64,000 nt of DNA, taken from the NCBI RefSeq assembly GCF_001021555.1, contig NZ_LDCP01000003.1, positions 310,001-374,000 of the forward strand, written 5' to 3'. This document shows, one piece after another, positions 1-9,546 of this stretch. Origin of the DNA: Aurantiacibacter marinus (GTDB taxonomy: Bacteria > Pseudomonadota > Alphaproteobacteria > Sphingomonadales > Sphingomonadaceae). The translations under genes and the position numbers were made by a program. Every line of letters starts with the position of its first letter. Within the stretch, counting starts at the first letter, position 1. The notes under the pieces were generated by a model. It was not told the origin of the DNA, searched no databases, and saw only the letters and a program-made list of their open reading frames with translations.

Positions 1-1
1 C

Positions 2-1777
2 GACCTGTCGGTAAGGCTTGTCGCGATCAATTCGCATTCCATGAAGCCGATGATTTTCAAGCTGTCCGGCACATGGGGCAATCACGAAGGATCCATGCTT
101 CTGTGGGTGACAGTGATGGCTATGGCGGGAGGCCTGATCGCCCTGATCGAGCGGCGCCTTGCAGAACGCACCATGATGGCGACGCTGGCGGCGCAGGCCT
201 TTGTCGCCCTTGGCTTTTACGCTTTCCTTATCCTGTCCTCCAATCCGTTCGAGCGGCTGACGGAAGTGCCCGCAGAAGGCAACGGACTCAATCCGCTGTT
301 GCAGGACATCGGCTTGGCCTTTCATCCGCCAACCCTTTACATTGGCTATGTCGGTCTGTCGGTCGCTTTCAGCTTCGCGGTTGGCGCATTGCTGACACGC
401 GCCGTGACGCCAGAATTTGCGCGCGTGATGCGCCCATGGGTCTTGGCTGCGTGGATATTCCTCACCATCGGTATCACCGCCGGATCTTACTGGGCGTATT
501 ACGAGCTTGGCTGGGGCGGCTGGTGGTTCTGGGACCCGGTCGAAAATGCCAGTCTGATGCCGTGGCTCGCGGCTACCGCTCTGCTGCATTCCGCCAGCGT
601 TCTGGCTGCGCGTGACGCACTGCGCACGTGGACAATCATGCTGGGCGTGATCGCCTTTTCAATGAGCATGGTCGGCACATTTCTTGTACGTTCCGGTATT
701 CTGACCAGCGTCCACGCCTTTGCTGTTGACCCGGAGCGAGGCAGCTTCATCCTCGGGTTGCTGATACTTTACATTGGCGGCGCATTGGTGATCTTTGCCC
801 TGCGCGCCAATACCATCGCAGAGGGCGAGCGGTTCAGTCTGGTGAGCCGTGAAGGCGCGCTGGTAGTGAACAATATCGCGCTGTCTGCGATTCTTGGAAT
901 TGTCTTGCTGGGCACGCTTTATCCGCTGCTGACAGAGGCTTTTGATGTGCGCGTTTCCGTAGGGCCGCCGTATTTCAATCCGGTCGGCGCGATTTTCTTC
1001 TTGCCCATGGTTCTGGTGCTGATGGTCGGCCCGCTGCTGCGGTGGCGCAGGGATGAATTTTCGCGCATTATCAAGCCTGTGGCATTGGCCGGTACGATCG
1101 TTCTGGCTGTTTTGGTCGGCGTGGCGTTGCTCAATGACATCGGCATTCTTTCGGTGCTGGGTCTGGCGTTGGCGGCAGGTCTTGCCATCGCCAGCTGGGC
1201 ACCGCTGTTCAAACGCGCACTGCTGCGAACTCCGTTGGCGGTCTGGGGAATGTGCCTTGCACATTTCGGCGTGGCGGTGGCGCTGTTCGGTATGGCAGCC
1301 GACAGTGCGTTCCAGAAGGAACGGCTTGTCGCGGCCAGCGTGGGCGATGTGGTTGAAGTTGGCCCGTGGACCGGCCGGCTCGATAGTGTGAACGCACTTG
1401 CCGGGCAGAACTGGACTGCGATGCAGGCGAATATGATGATTTCGTATGATGGCGGGCCAGAGCGAGAGGCGCGGCCACAATCGCGCAATTTCTGGACGCC
1501 GCAGATGGAAACGAGCGAGGTGGCCTTGCTCACCCGCTGGAATGGGCAGCTGTATGTGGCAGTGGGCAATCAGGCGGAGGATGGCCGCTGGCAGCTGCGG
1601 CTGTGGTGGAAGCCGTTTGTGACATTCATCTGGTATGGCGGCCTACTGATCGCTCTTGGCGGTGCTCTTGCGCTGGTTGGTCGGGTCATCGGTGATCTGC
1701 GCCGTCGCCGCTATGCAACCGATGTCGATGATCACGATGAATTGCCGTTGGAACCAGAGGTTCAGCCCGCGTCATGA
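2..1777 (+). CDS. ccmF: Cytochrome c-type biogenesis protein CcmF (5' end outside window)
   Basis: Heme lyase subunit of the System I cytochrome c maturation machinery; it handles heme from CcmE and attaches it to apocytochrome c in the periplasm. The reading frame is open from base 2, and residues before the first in-window ATG (41) already match the family, so the true start lies left of the window, with roughly 60-70 residues missing. The heme-handling WWD segment (WGGWWFWDP, about bases 510-536) and many membrane helices are present, followed by a C-terminal periplasmic loop and a last helix. The stop overlaps ccmG by ATGA (1774-1777), so it is the first visible gene of a ccmF-G-H-I operon. 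Confidence 0.95.
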   Translation, partial: DLSVRLVAINSHSMKPMIFKLSGTWGNHEGSMLLWVTVMAMAGGLIALIERRLAERTMMATLAAQAFVALGFYAFLILSSNPFERLTEVPAEGNGLNPLLQDIGLAFHPPTLYIGYVGLSVAFSFAVGALLTRAVTPEFARVMRPWVLAAWIFLTIGITAGSYWAYYELGWGGWWFWDPVENASLMPWLAATALLHSASVLAARDALRTWTIMLGVIAFSMSMVGTFLVRSGILTSVHAFAVDPERGSFILGLLILYIGGALVIFALRANTIAEGERFSLVSREGALVVNNIALSAILGIVLLGTLYPLLTEAFDVRVSVGPPYFNPVGAIFFLPMVLVLMVGPLLRWRRDEFSRIIKPVALAGTIVLAVLVGVALLNDIGILSVLGLALAAGLAIASWAPLFKRALLRTPLAVWGMCLAHFGVAVALFGMAADSAFQKERLVAASVGDVVEVGPWTGRLDSVNALAGQNWTAMQANMMISYDGGPEREARPQSRNFWTPQMETSEVALLTRWNGQLYVAVGNQAEDGRWQLRLWWKPFVTFIWYGGLLIALGGALALVGRVIGDLRRRRYATDVDDHDELPLEPEVQPAS

Positions 1778-2310
1778 AAACCCTGCGCATCCTGCTCTGG
1801 GCAGCCGTTCTCATCGCGTCGGGCCTGTTCGGCCTGTTCGGCTACCAATTGACCCAACCGCGTGACGAATTTGTGCAAAGTGCGCTGGTCGGGCAAGAAA
1901 TCCCGCCTTTTGATTTGCCCGCAGCCACCGCGTCGAGGCCCGGACTGACAAGCGCCGATCTTGCCGATGGCAGCCCCAAACTGCTCAATGTCTTTGCCAG
2001 CTGGTGCGTACCTTGCGCGGCAGAAGCTCCGCAGCTCGAAGCGCTTGAGCGTGAGGGCGCGCAGATCGTTGCTGTTGCCATCCGTGACCGGACCGAAGAC
2101 GTCGACCGCTTCCTCGAACTTTACGGCAACCCTTTTACCCGCATTGGCCGGGATGACATTTCTGAAGTGCAACTTGCGATCGGTTCGTCTGGCGTGCCAG
2201 AAACTTTCGTGATCGCTGGCGACGGTACGATTACTTATCAGCATATCGGCGATATCCGGCCCGAACACGTGCCGGAATTGCTGGAAGAACTGCGGAAGGC
2301 GGGGGCATGA
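1774..2310 (+). CDS. ccmG: Thiol:disulfide interchange protein CcmG/DsbE
   Basis: Membrane-anchored thioredoxin-like reductant of the apocytochrome c CxxCH cysteines. The 178-residue protein has an N-terminal anchor (about residues 5-23), then a thioredoxin fold with the active site W77-C78-V79-P80-C81 typical of CcmG/ResA. A cis-proline region follows at SGVPETFVI. It overlaps ccmF upstream and ccmH downstream by four bases each, indicating translational coupling within the cytochrome c maturation operon. Length is normal for the family. Confidence 0.93.
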   Translation: MKTLRILLWAAVLIASGLFGLFGYQLTQPRDEFVQSALVGQEIPPFDLPAATASRPGLTSADLADGSPKLLNVFASWCVPCAAEAPQLEALEREGAQIVAVAIRDRTEDVDRFLELYGNPFTRIGRDDISEVQLAIGSSGVPETFVIAGDGTITYQHIGDIRPEHVPELLEELRKAGA

Positions 2311-2735
2311 AGACTGTTCTGACAGCTTTACTGGCCCTGTTTTGCGCTGCGATTTTTGCTGCGCCTGTGGCCGCACAGGATACGATGCCGCCTGCGCCTT
2401 ACGCTTATCAGCAGCTTGATGACCCGGCTCTGGAAGAAGCTGCCCGCGTCCTCATGGAAACGCTGCGCTGCCTCAAGTGCCAGAGCCAGTCCATTGCCGA
2501 TAGCGATGCGCCGATGGCGGGCGATATGCGGCACCAGGTCCGCAGCCGCATTCAGGCAGGTGAAACACCCGATGAAGTGCGCGATTGGCTTGTGGAGCGT
2601 TACGGCGATTATGTCAGCTATGATCCGCAAGTCAGCGCGACAACGTGGCCGCTGTTTGTTGTACCCCTGCTGCTGGTATTATTCGGCGGCCTGATGTTCT
2701 GGCGCCGTGTCGGGCGCAAAGGTGAATCCGCATGA
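2307..2735 (+). CDS. ccmH: Cytochrome c-type biogenesis protein CcmH/CycL
   Basis: Periplasm-facing thiol oxidoreductase that works with CcmG and CcmF to keep apocytochrome c cysteines reduced. The 142-residue protein has a signal peptide (residues 1-23), the LRCLKCQ motif with C55 and C58 (the LRCxxCQ signature of the family) and one C-terminal membrane helix (about 115-132). It is the short form, with the TPR part encoded separately by the next gene. ATGA overlaps on both sides place it firmly in the operon. Confidence 0.93.
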   Translation: MKTVLTALLALFCAAIFAAPVAAQDTMPPAPYAYQQLDDPALEEAARVLMETLRCLKCQSQSIADSDAPMAGDMRHQVRSRIQAGETPDEVRDWLVERYGDYVSYDPQVSATTWPLFVVPLLLVLFGGLMFWRRVGRKGESA

Positions 2736-3409
2736 CCTGGATTTCCGTGATCCTGCTGGCGCTTGTCGCATTCGCCATCGCAGCAGTTGTTTTCCGGCTT
2801 GATCGCAGTTTGTGGACAAGCCTTGCTGCGGCATTGGTTTTCGGGCTTGCCGGTTACGCCTGGCAGGCGAATCCCGATCTTGCTTCTGCCCCCAAATCGG
2901 CAGAGCGTACCGCCAATGAAGGCGATTTCGATATTGTCGAGCAGCGCCGTGAATTCATTGCAGAGCGCGAGCGTAGCCGGGCGAACGGGTTGATAACGGC
3001 GGATGCCATGGCGCGGCGCGGCCGCTACGTGGAGGCGTCGGAATTTCTGTCCGGCGTCACCAACGAGAATCCGCGCGATCTGGAATCATGGCTGGCGCTA
3101 GGCAATGTCCTTGTCGAACATTCAGACGGCGTACTTACCGCGCCGGCGCTCTATGCCTATCGTCAGGCCGCAACGTTGGCTCCGGCGCATCCGGGTGCGG
3201 GCTATTTTCTTGGCGTGGCGCTGATCCGGCAGGGCCGTTTTATGGAAGCGCGCGGAATCTGGGCAGAAGCACTTGCCAATGCCCCGGAAGATGCAGCGGG
3301 GCGAGAGGGCCTTGAAGAGAGGCTCAACCGCCTCGACGGAATGCTCGGCGCGATGGGTGAATTGCAGGCGACGCAGGGCGGACCTCCTGTTGCTGCACCA
3401 ACTGAATAG
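2732..3409 (+). CDS. ccmI: CcmI/CycH-like TPR assembly protein
   Basis: Probable apocytochrome c chaperone of the heme ligation complex. The 225-residue protein starts with two close hydrophobic segments (about residues 4-45), followed by a soluble region with TPR-type helices (AMARRGRYVEASEFL, then WLALGNVLVEH, then PGAGYFLGVALIRQGRFMEA). It begins inside the ccmH stop (ATGA) and is the last gene of the ccm operon. Assignment rests on position and TPR architecture rather than on catalytic residues; a 97-base gap to kup follows. Confidence 0.85.
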   Translation: MTWISVILLALVAFAIAAVVFRLDRSLWTSLAAALVFGLAGYAWQANPDLASAPKSAERTANEGDFDIVEQRREFIAERERSRANGLITADAMARRGRYVEASEFLSGVTNENPRDLESWLALGNVLVEHSDGVLTAPALYAYRQAATLAPAHPGAGYFLGVALIRQGRFMEARGIWAEALANAPEDAAGREGLEERLNRLDGMLGAMGELQATQGGPPVAAPTE

Positions 3410-3506
3410 ACGTTTGTGCGCCGCACCATGTTGCTAGGCGGTTGCCGCGCTGCTATCGCGCGCGTTTCGCCGCTGGGCGATTAAGCGAAATGGGCCGAAA
3501 ATCCAT

Positions 3507-5399
3507 ATGAGCGCAGCCACACAGGACCGCGATTCTGCCAAGTTGAAACTCGCCGCCGGTGCCATTGGCATCGTTTTCGGCGATATCGGCACGTCTCCGC
3601 TATACGCCTTCCGCGAAACCTTTCGCGGTGCGCACCAGATGCCGATCGATGATCTGCATATTCTGGGCGTGGTGAGCCTGATCTTCTGGTCCATGGTGCT
3701 GGTGGTGGCGTTGCAATATGTCACTATCCTGATGCGTGCCGACAATAACGGGCAAGGGGGCAGTCTTGCGCTGGTTGCGCTGCTTTCGCGCAGTGTCGGC
3801 AAGACAAACTACGGCTGGCTGATCGTTCTGCTCGGCGTATTTGCGACTGCGCTGTTTTACGGCGATTCCATGATTACGCCGGCAATTTCAGTGCTGTCTG
3901 CGGTCGAAGGGCTGACGGTCGTTGACCACAGGCTCGACAAATTCGTAATCCCGATTGCCCTCGTACTGTTGGTCGGACTGTTCGTTTTGCAGAAGAGCGG
4001 GACGGCGAAAGTGGGTGCGATGTTCGCGCCCGTGATGATATTCTACTTCGTCACTATCGCCATACTGGGCGGCATTCAGATATTCGGTTCGCCAGAAATC
4101 TTGTGGGCGCTCAACCCCTGGTACGCGGTGCAGTTCTTCATCACGGACAAATGGTTTGCGTTTCTCGCGCTCGGCTCCGTGGTTCTGGCAGTCACCGGCG
4201 CAGAGGCGCTGTATTCGGATATGGGCCATTTTGGGCGCGGACCGATGAAGCTCTCCTGGTTCGGCTTTGTCATGCCTTGCCTGCTGATCAATTATTTCGG
4301 CCAGGGTGCCTTGATCCTGAGCTTGCCACCAGCTGCGGCAGAAGAAGCAATCATGAACCCCTTCTTCTTCCTCGCCGACGAGGCCTACCGCCTGCCACTG
4401 GTGATCTTGGCGACTTGCGCCACGTTTATTGCCAGTCAGGCGGTTATTTCCGGCGCGTTCAGCATCACCCATCAGGCGATCCAGCTTGGTTTTGTGCCGC
4501 GCCTGTCGATCCGTCACACAAGCGACGAACATTCCGGCCAGATCTATATCCCCTTCGTCAACTGGGCGCTGATGGTGGCGGTGATCATTCTGGTCCTGAC
4601 CTTCCAGAATTCGTCCAACCTCGCCAGCGCATATGGCATTGCCGTAACCGGAGCAGTGACGATCGATACCCTGCTGATGGCGGTGCTGTTCATCGGTGTG
4701 TGGAAATGGCCGAAGTGGATTGCGATCCCCATTGTGATGGTTTTCCTGATTGTGGACGGCGCGTATTTCGCGGCGAACCTGACCAAGGTGCCCGATGGCG
4801 GCTGGTTCCCGCTACTGGTCGGCGCGATTGCCTTCACTCTGCTCACCACATGGGCGAAGGGCCGCGGGCTGATGCGGGCGCGGATGACCGAAATGGGACT
4901 GCCATTGGATATCTTCGCCAAGTCTGCCCGGTCCAGCACGGCCCGCGTTCCGGGCACGGCTATTTTCATGAATTCCGGTTCCAGCGGAACGCCTTCTGCA
5001 TTGCTGCACAATATCAAGCACAACAAGGTCCTGCATGAGCGGATCGTGGTGTTGACAGTCGATATTGCCGACGTTCCCTATGTCGATCCGTCAAAGCGGT
5101 GCGAGATCATGGAGCTGGGCGACGGGTTCTTCCGTGTGATCCTGCACTATGGTTTCATGGAAGAAACCGATGTGCCCAAGGCGCTTGCCAGCCGTGAAAT
5201 GTGCGGCGGGCCATTTGATATGATGAACACCAGTTTCTTCCTCAGCCGGCAGACACTTCTGAGCGCAGACAAGCCTGGCATGGCGATCTGGCGAGAGCGA
5301 TTGTTCGCATGGATGATGCGCAATGCAGCGACGCCTATGGAATTTTTCCAACTGCCCACAAACCGCGTGGTGGAATTGGGAAGCCAAGTGGAAATTTGA
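3507..5399 (+). CDS. kup: Low-affinity potassium uptake protein Kup
   Basis: Secondary K+ transporter of the KUP/HAK/KT family in the inner membrane, probably a K+/H+ symporter. The 630-residue protein opens with the signature [12 protein letters not shown]-type motif (here [19 protein letters not shown], about residues 23-41), carries about 12 membrane helices and ends with the soluble C-terminal domain usual for the family (about residues 470-630). There is no strong ribosome binding site ahead of the ATG, but the start matches the family. It lies 97 bases after ccmI and 69 bases before an unrelated permease, so it is probably its own unit. Confidence 0.94.
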   Translation: MSAATQDRDSAKLKLAAGAIGIVFGDIGTSPLYAFRETFRGAHQMPIDDLHILGVVSLIFWSMVLVVALQYVTILMRADNNGQGGSLALVALLSRSVGKTNYGWLIVLLGVFATALFYGDSMITPAISVLSAVEGLTVVDHRLDKFVIPIALVLLVGLFVLQKSGTAKVGAMFAPVMIFYFVTIAILGGIQIFGSPEILWALNPWYAVQFFITDKWFAFLALGSVVLAVTGAEALYSDMGHFGRGPMKLSWFGFVMPCLLINYFGQGALILSLPPAAAEEAIMNPFFFLADEAYRLPLVILATCATFIASQAVISGAFSITHQAIQLGFVPRLSIRHTSDEHSGQIYIPFVNWALMVAVIILVLTFQNSSNLASAYGIAVTGAVTIDTLLMAVLFIGVWKWPKWIAIPIVMVFLIVDGAYFAANLTKVPDGGWFPLLVGAIAFTLLTTWAKGRGLMRARMTEMGLPLDIFAKSARSSTARVPGTAIFMNSGSSGTPSALLHNIKHNKVLHERIVVLTVDIADVPYVDPSKRCEIMELGDGFFRVILHYGFMEETDVPKALASREMCGGPFDMMNTSFFLSRQTLLSADKPGMAIWRERLFAWMMRNAATPMEFFQLPTNRVVELGSQVEI

Positions 5400-5468
5400 C
5401 CAAACCCTTACGCTGACATAGCATCCCGCCGTGGCACACGATCTTGTTGTGCCGATGGGGGGCCATCA

Positions 5469-6770
5469 ATGAATCAAAGTAAAGAGCAGGGGGCCATGGG
5501 TCCGCTGATGAGTATCTCGCTTGTCGTCGGCACAATGATCGGCGCGGGGATATTCTTTCTCCCGTCATCGCTCGCGCCGCTGGGCTGGAATTCTGTCATC
5601 GGCTGGCTTGTCAGCGGGACCGGCGCGCTTTGCCTTGCTGCGACATTCCGGTTTCTGATGGATGGCACGGGCGAGGGCATCCAGCACAATATCGAACGTG
5701 TGGTTGGCGAACTGCCGGGCTTCATTGCGCTCTGGGCATATTGGGCAGCCGGTTTCGCTTCCGTTGCGGCGCTCAGTCTGGCTGGCGGATCGATAATCGC
5801 CGATCTCGTGTTTGACGATCCGGAGCCATATGTCAGCATCGTCGTGGCGTTGTGCCTGCTGTGGGGCGTGGTGCTGGTCAATTTGGCGGGTACGCGTTCC
5901 GCAGGGCGATTTCAGGTCATATCGGTTGCAATAAAGTTGGTCCCGCTGGTTCTGGTTGCAGGCATCTTCGGCTGGGCCATGACCGGCGCTGAACAACTGC
6001 AGCCGATGGCCAGCACTCCGGTGAATCTGGATAATATCTCTGGCGCGGTGGCGCTGACGTTGTTCGCGCTGTTAGGTTTTGAAGCGGCAAGTGTTCCCGT
6101 CAACAAGATCCGTAATCCGGGCCGAAATATCCCGCTGGCGCTGATCGGCGGCACGCTGCTGGTCGTCACGCTATATCTCACCGCGAGCACGGGCATGGTC
6201 ATGGTCGTGCCGTGGGAAGAAATCGCCGCGTCCAATTCGCCATTTTCCGACATGTTGAGCGCTTTCTTCGGTCCCGTAACGGGCACCGTGATGGCGCTGT
6301 GTATCCTTATCAGCGTAACGGGTTGCGCGAATGGATTGATCCTTGTCGGCGCTGATTGCAGCTATTCCATGGCACTGCGGCGCGAATTGCCAAAGGCACT
6401 GGCGCATACCAACGCACGCGGGGTGCCCGATATAGGAGTGCTTCTGACCGGTGTAGTCTCAACCCTGCTTATCCTGGCCAATCTGTCGCGCGGGCTGACC
6501 GGAATGTTCACTTTCATGGTGCTGTTGACGAGCGGCGGCGTGCTGGTTTTCTACCTGATGGCCGCCTTGGCGACGATGAAGGAGAACCAGAAAGCCGCGC
6601 GGTGGCCTGTGTTGGTGCTTGGCCTGTTGTTCATCGCCTATGCCACCTATGGGTCGGGTGCCGAGACGATCTTCTGGATCGGAGTGTTGCTGGTTATAGG
6701 GCTGATAGTCCGCTGGTTTTGCAGACGTGCAGCAACTGGCGAAGATTCTGTTATCAGCGCTGCCGGGTGA
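5469..6770 (+). CDS. APC-superfamily amino acid permease
   Basis: Inner-membrane amino acid transporter. The 433-residue protein has about 12 hydrophobic helices and the TM1 signature of the APC fold, VVGTMIGAGIFFLPSSL (about residues 19-35), with the GAGIF substrate-binding bend. It is closest in feel to the arginine/agmatine antiporter and basic amino acid branch, but the substrate cannot be read from the sequence. A G-rich Shine-Dalgarno (gggggcc) sits ahead of ATG 5469. It converges on yciB with only six bases between the stops. Confidence 0.85.
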   Translation: MNQSKEQGAMGPLMSISLVVGTMIGAGIFFLPSSLAPLGWNSVIGWLVSGTGALCLAATFRFLMDGTGEGIQHNIERVVGELPGFIALWAYWAAGFASVAALSLAGGSIIADLVFDDPEPYVSIVVALCLLWGVVLVNLAGTRSAGRFQVISVAIKLVPLVLVAGIFGWAMTGAEQLQPMASTPVNLDNISGAVALTLFALLGFEAASVPVNKIRNPGRNIPLALIGGTLLVVTLYLTASTGMVMVVPWEEIAASNSPFSDMLSAFFGPVTGTVMALCILISVTGCANGLILVGADCSYSMALRRELPKALAHTNARGVPDIGVLLTGVVSTLLILANLSRGLTGMFTFMVLLTSGGVLVFYLMAALATMKENQKAARWPVLVLGLLFIAYATYGSGAETIFWIGVLLVIGLIVRWFCRRAATGEDSVISAAG

Positions 6771-6776
6771 TGCGCG

Positions 6777-7442
6777 TCAACCTGTCGGTGGCTCGTTCTT
6801 GACTGCTTCCTCAATCGCATCGTCTTCCTCTCCCAGCGCCAGTCCGTGCCGCATCAGCATCGGCACCTGGGTGAAGGTGAACAGGAACGTCAGCGGCAGG
6901 AACAGCCACAACTTCGCCGCCAGCCATGTTTCGAAGCTGACGAACCAGACCAGCGCGGAATTCAGCACGCCGAGGAAAATGAAGAACACGCCCCAATTGC
7001 GCGACAACTTCAGCCAGCCTTCGTCGTTCAGCCCTTCAAACGCGGCCTCCAGCAACAGTTTCAGCAGCGATTTCCCGCGGTAATAGCCGATTAGCAGCAC
7101 GACTGCGAAAATCGCGTAAACAATGGTCGGCTTCCACTGGATGAAGCGCTCATCCTGAAAGTAGATGGTCAGCGCGCCAAAGCCCACAATCAGCGCGGTC
7201 GACAGCATCAGCATAGGGCTGACCTTGCCAAGCCGCCATTTGCTGACCGCGAGTGCGATAACGGCCGCCACAATAAAGGCGCCTGTGCCCCGGATGACGG
7301 CGAAGATCTCGCCGCTCATGTCGCCGCTCTCTTCAGGTGAAAAATATTTGTAGACGAAGAAGAACACCAGCAGCGGGCCGTAATCGACTGCCACATTCAT
7401 CCAACCGGATTTGGGCTTGTCGTTTTTCTGCTCGGCCATCAC
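6777..7442 (-). CDS. yciB: Inner-membrane protein YciB / septation protein A family
   Basis: Polytopic inner-membrane protein of the YciB/IspZ family, linked in other bacteria to envelope integrity and septation; biochemical function unknown. The 221-residue protein has the family pattern DYGPLLVFFFVYK near the N terminus, five or so helices, and a late WLFLPLTFLFTFTQVPMLMRH segment. It is the last gene of the minus-strand dapF-mtaB-ftsY-yciB unit; its start overlaps the ftsY stop by four bases (7439-7442). The first Met pair leaves a one-residue uncertainty in the start. Confidence 0.88.
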   Translation of the reverse strand: MMAEQKNDKPKSGWMNVAVDYGPLLVFFFVYKYFSPEESGDMSGEIFAVIRGTGAFIVAAVIALAVSKWRLGKVSPMLMLSTALIVGFGALTIYFQDERFIQWKPTIVYAIFAVVLLIGYYRGKSLLKLLLEAAFEGLNDEGWLKLSRNWGVFFIFLGVLNSALVWFVSFETWLAAKLWLFLPLTFLFTFTQVPMLMRHGLALGEEDDAIEEAVKNEPPTG

Positions 7443-8362
7443 GCTACTCCTGCAATCACGCGTGCGACCAGATCGGGATCGAAGGGCCGTAAATCGTCCA
7501 GCGTCTCACCAACGCCGATGGCGTGGATGGGAAGGCCGTATTGTTCTGCCGCCGCCACCAGCACGCCGCCACGTGCGGTGCCGTCCAGCTTGGTCATGAT
7601 CAGGCCGGTGACGCCTGCGACTTCCTTGAAAATCTCGATCTGGCCGAGCGCATTCTGGCCGTTGGTGGCATCCAGCACCAGCAGCACATCATGCGGAGCC
7701 TCTGGATTGAGACGGCCCAGAACTTTGCGGATCTTTGCCAGCTCATCCATTAGTTCGCGCTTGTTTTGCAGGCGGCCTGCGGTGTCCACGATCAGTGCAT
7801 CGGTGCCGATATCGGTCGCCTTCTTCACCGCATCGAACACAATGCTGGCAGGATCGCCACCTTCGGGGCCGGTCACGATGGGCGCGCCGATGCGGTCTGC
7901 CCATACCTTGAGCTGTCCGATGGCGGCAGCGCGGAAGGTGTCCCCAGCGGCCAGCATCACTTCATAATCATCTTCCTGCAACCAATGGCCCAGCTTCGCG
8001 ATGGTCGTGGTTTTTCCGGAGCCATTGACCCCGATCACCAGAATGACTTGCGGGCGAGGGAAGGCGGTAACTTCCAGCGGAATGGCGACAGGCCGCAGGA
8101 TTGCGGCGATTTCTTCGGCAACCGCCTCTTTCAATTCCCGTTCCGTGATCGAGAGGCCGAAGCGCTTCTCAGTCAGTTTTGCACGGATACGCGCGGCGGC
8201 TGCCGGGCCGAGGTCGGACATGATCAGCGCGTCTTCGACATCATCCAGCGTCGCATCATCCAGCTTCGCGGTGCCAACAACGCTGGTCAGATTGTCTGAC
8301 AGGCGATCGGATGTCTTGCGGAAGCCGCCGAACAGTTTGTCTGACCAGGTGGGTTCGCTCAC
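7439..8362 (-). CDS. ftsY: Signal recognition particle receptor FtsY
   Basis: GTPase that receives SRP-ribosome complexes at the membrane for co-translational insertion. The 307-residue protein contains the four-helix N domain (about 1-95) and the G domain with P-loop GVNGSGKT (111-118), DTAGR and TKLDGTARGG. The long acidic A domain of the E. coli protein is absent, as is usual in alphaproteobacteria. It overlaps mtaB upstream (8359-8362) and yciB downstream by four bases, so translation is probably coupled. Confidence 0.95.
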   Translation of the reverse strand: MSEPTWSDKLFGGFRKTSDRLSDNLTSVVGTAKLDDATLDDVEDALIMSDLGPAAAARIRAKLTEKRFGLSITERELKEAVAEEIAAILRPVAIPLEVTAFPRPQVILVIGVNGSGKTTTIAKLGHWLQEDDYEVMLAAGDTFRAAAIGQLKVWADRIGAPIVTGPEGGDPASIVFDAVKKATDIGTDALIVDTAGRLQNKRELMDELAKIRKVLGRLNPEAPHDVLLVLDATNGQNALGQIEIFKEVAGVTGLIMTKLDGTARGGVLVAAAEQYGLPIHAIGVGETLDDLRPFDPDLVARVIAGVA

Positions 8363-9546
8363 GTGAGAAGGCCTTGTTCGATAGCTTCGGGAGTGATGGA
8401 GATTATGCTGCCTACCTGCGTACCATCCGGCAAGGCGACACGCGCGAAGTTTTCCGCATAGCCCGCGCCGTCCCGTTCGGCGAGGACCTTAAGCGGGCTG
8501 CCCACAAGGCTCGCCAGCCACTTCGCACGGACTACGCCAACGGCGGCGCGCAATTCAGCAGCACGTGCCTTGATTATGGGTTTTTCCAGCTGCGGCATAC
8601 GGGCGGCAGGCGTGTTGGGGCGGGGCGAGTAGGGGAAGATATGGCCGTGCACGATGGGCAGGTCGGCGATGATTGAAAGATTGTCCGCGTGATGCGCGGC
8701 ATCCTCTGTCGGGAAACCGGCGATGATATCTGCGCCCACGGCAAGATCGGGGCGAGCTTCGCGCAGGCGCTCAACCAAATTAACGGCATCCGATCTGCTG
8801 TGGCGGCGCTTCATCCGCTTCAGGATCAGGTCTGCGCCATGCTGCAGACTTAAGTGCAAATGCGGCATCATGCGCGGCTCATGCGCGAACAGATCGAACA
8901 ACAGCGGATCAATTTCGACCCCGTCCACCGATGACATGCGCAGGCGCTGCAATTGCGGAAATTTGCGGAGCACGGCGGCGACCAATTCGCCCAGCGCTGG
9001 CGCGCCGGGCAGATCATGCCCCCAACTCGTTACGTCCACGCCGGTCAGCACCACTTCAGGGGCGCCGTGTTCCAGATGGCGCTCAACCTCTCCCAGTACC
9101 CGGGCGATCGTTAACGAACGGCTCGGTCCGCGGCCTTGCGGGATGACACAGAACGTGCAGGCGTGATCACAGCCGTTCTGGACGGCGATGAATGCGCGGG
9201 TGTGGGTCTTGGGCGCAGGGTCTGCGCGTTCCGGCACGTTCCATGCGCGCGCATCCAGTTTTTGCGTGTTCGGTACCAGCCCGTCAACCTCTGGCATCGC
9301 GGCGATCTGTTCACGTTCGATATCGGCTGCGCAGCCAGTCACCAGCAGACGCGCATCGGGCCGCGCGCGGCGGGCCTTGCGGATTGCCTGACGGGTTTGC
9401 CGGACTGCCTCCATAGTGACCGCGCAGCTATTGACCACAATGACATCCTCGCCTGCAACCAGCGTACGAATGCGCTCGCTTTCAGCGATGTTCAGGCGGC
9501 AACCAAGCGAGATAACTTCCGCGCGGCTCAAGCGTAATCGCCCCAC
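8359..9546 (-). CDS. mtaB: tRNA t6A37 methylthiotransferase MtaB
   Basis: Radical-SAM methylthiotransferase; by family it converts t6A to ms2t6A at position 37 of tRNAs reading ANN codons. The 395-residue protein has the N-terminal UPF0004 domain with cluster cysteines C16, C41 and C72, then the radical-SAM CxxxCxxC triad C126, C130, C133 (GCDHACTFC), and a short C-terminal TRAM-like region. It overlaps dapF by 19 bases at its start and ftsY by four at its end. The related enzymes MiaB and RimO are less likely because the motif spacing and the LGCRLN start fit MtaB. Confidence 0.88.
   Translation of the reverse strand: MGRLRLSRAEVISLGCRLNIAESERIRTLVAGEDVIVVNSCAVTMEAVRQTRQAIRKARRARPDARLLVTGCAADIEREQIAAMPEVDGLVPNTQKLDARAWNVPERADPAPKTHTRAFIAVQNGCDHACTFCVIPQGRGPSRSLTIARVLGEVERHLEHGAPEVVLTGVDVTSWGHDLPGAPALGELVAAVLRKFPQLQRLRMSSVDGVEIDPLLFDLFAHEPRMMPHLHLSLQHGADLILKRMKRRHSRSDAVNLVERLREARPDLAVGADIIAGFPTEDAAHHADNLSIIADLPIVHGHIFPYSPRPNTPAARMPQLEKPIIKARAAELRAAVGVVRAKWLASLVGSPLKVLAERDGAGYAENFARVALPDGTQVGSIISITPEAIEQGLLT

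Noticed and set aside
5434-5458. Inverted repeat GGCACA/TGTGCC before the permease gene
   Set aside because: Short stem, no T-run, and no known regulatory motif; likely chance pairing.
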